Shown piece by piece: positions 62,079-64,000 of a stretch of DNA of 64,000 bases (position 1 is its first letter; each line of letters begins with the position of its first letter). The stretch lies in NCBI GenBank assembly GCA_036571765.1, contig BROE01000013.1, positions 10,443,690-10,507,689 of the forward strand, written 5' to 3'. The position numbers were made by a program, and so were the translations under genes. The stretch is from Plecoglossus altivelis. Taxonomy: Eukaryota > Chordata > Actinopteri > Osmeriformes > Plecoglossidae. The notes under the pieces were generated by a model. It did not search any database. It was not told the origin of the DNA and saw only the letters and a list, made by a program, of their open reading frames with translations.

Positions 62079-64000
62079 ATTGAGCCAGTAACAGATGGAC
62101 TGTATAAAGGTGGGGAGGGAGAAGCGCTGGAGGAGGATGGACAGTGTGCACGTGTGGAGAAGCCAGGCAACCTTAAATGACAGATGGCACTGGACTGTGA
62201 CTCAGCTTTTCTCCTCTCTGTCAATTAACTGCACTTGAACATCTGCTGTGACCTTGACAGAAAGATTTGAGTTTTCAAGGGGCATTAGCCAAACCAGGCA
62301 AATACTGTGTAAGACTGTGTAAGACTGGAGGCTATACCATGTTAACTGTCGTATGGCAAATGGTGCCTGCCTATCATCGTCTATATTGTAAAATAAATTG
62401 AAATGAGCAACATAAATACATGGTTTATTTATGGACCACAAGAAGCGAGCTGTTAACATTGAGATTGCCTCCTCTCACTTGTCAACACCTTGCCAACCAT
62501 GATGCAGTCTACTGTAAGTAACCGGGGATCACCTGGTATGAGATGAAATCCCTGTGGCCACTGGCTCCAACAGCTCAAGCCTCACAGATGGTACCATCAT
62601 CTGGCATGGGAGAGGGGGAAGGAGCTCCTTCATAAAACTGGTTGATATCCATCTTGGTGGTGAAAACAACCTCCTATTCTTTTGTAAAAGCATGGGGCAT
62701 GTTTCATCAAATAAACAAGAGTTTCAACCTTGTCATGATTTTGCAAGGTTCGGGGTAATAACCATTGTACAAAAATGATCACAACTCTTCTTTGCCACTG
62801 CCTAACACTGTATTGCTTAGTATGCTGCGTGTCTTGATGACTGGCAGGCTTATTTTCTGCTAACATCACTATTTTAAGTAAATTTTTACATTCTTTGTTT
62901 AGTAGATTCTCATTTAAACGAATCCATTTCTTAAACAGGTCCTAAAAAAGGGTAGATTTCAAACATCTCTTAACCTCCCTTGTCCTCAATATAAAAAACC
63001 TTAACAATTTCCTTATTCAACATTCTCATATCTTAAAAGCTACTCAGTGGGCTAGTTCACATCTTCCATTGTCACTTCTCTCAGTTACAGACCTGGAACA
63101 AAAGGATCTTGTTTCCAAATTGAAGGAGACTTGAGGTTCTCAAGGAAAGTGCAGTTGGGATTTTCATGTGCCAGACATTCTTGACTGTCTGTGTCAATGG
63201 CCAAGCTTGGCTGTTTGGCTTTTGCAAGAGCTGGAGAGAGAAAAGAGGGGAGATAGAGGAGGAAAGGAAGGTAGGGGGCCTCAGACACCACAGACCTGAG
63301 CCCAGCTTTGGACTCTCTTTCTGGGTTTGACCTCGGGGACCTCACAGTCAGTGTATTGCCAGCTTTTGAATACGGATTTCAGGGTTTACTGAGACCAAAC
63401 CTTCCAGAGTTTTTCAAGACAAAGTGGTACACATGGGATCAATTAGTCAATAAACCAATCAACTTTGAACCAGTCTTGCAAATGCATAAATTTTATCTTG
63501 GAAGACTCACCCACCCTCCCTGGACAGACAGACAGAAACCAGCAATGCACCAACGGACAACAGCTTACAGGAAGTCAGCCTTGATGAAACAACAGGCTTA
63601 TTTATGGTATCTGTATTTCCTATCACAGTTACCTAATACAATTTATTTACCTCAGTAGCAACATCACATAAATCAACATCGTATTTGGCTGTTCTGTCTG
63701 TTTCCTTTGATCTCTTTAGGCCGCCTTCCACTGTCCTCTGGCAGTCTACCAAAGGCCCCTCTACAGTCCAAATACATAGTAGGCTATGATGATGCAAACA
63801 GGCTTATGCTAGCTTGCTTTCAAACTGTAAGAAGCGTGTTACACTACACACAGACTTGATGTGAAAATTGGGTTGATGGTTTAGGTTATGACACGATCTT
63901 TGGTAAACCTTTAATTTATAAAAAGGATCTGGGCTGTGATGAGTTTTTCTTACATCCCACGAGTACATAAAGAAAAATATTAAGTGAAAAGTTAAGAAGA

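Overview
This window is a piece of a ray-finned (teleost) fish chromosome. Its genes are split into short exons with GT..AG introns, separated by long non-coding tracts rich in CA/GT, GA and AT microsatellites and minisatellites. Three protein-coding genes can be recognised: glce, anp32a and coro2b. Their order and alternating orientation (glce minus, anp32a plus, coro2b minus) match, as I recall it, the human 15q23 neighbourhood CORO2B-ANP32A-GLCE read from the other side. The species cannot be named from the sequence alone.

Layout. (1) 1-28.85 kb is the 5' part of glce (heparan sulfate D-glucuronyl C5-epimerase) on the minus strand. Its first coding exon is at 4040-4563 (ATG at 4550). A non-coding first exon ends at a strong donor at 28616, which gives a first intron of about 24 kb. 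The remaining coding exons lie beyond base 1. That intron carries most of the tandem repeats, a 22-bp perfect palindrome, a pair of POU octamers and a possible alternative first exon near 15 kb. (2) About 28.9-38.6 kb is intergenic with no recognisable gene. (3) 38.65-42.8 kb is anp32a on the plus strand: a CCAAT-rich promoter, seven coding exons that join into a complete 243-residue protein, and a 3' UTR. (4) 44483-54009 is coro2b on the minus strand: eleven coding exons that join into a 476-residue coronin, probably preceded by a non-coding exon ending at 56513. (5) 57-64 kb is upstream sequence with a 110-bp CA repeat and no recognisable gene.

The three genes do not form a pathway. glce acts in Golgi heparan sulfate synthesis, anp32a encodes an acidic nuclear phosphoprotein (histone chaperone and PP2A inhibitor), and coro2b encodes an actin-binding WD-repeat protein. 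Their proximity reflects old vertebrate synteny. I found no CRISPR array, operon, autonomous transposon ORF or other undescribed system. The points most worth checking are regulatory or structural: paired octamers, a palindrome, minisatellites with splice-acceptor-like units inside a coro2b intron, and candidate alternative first exons.
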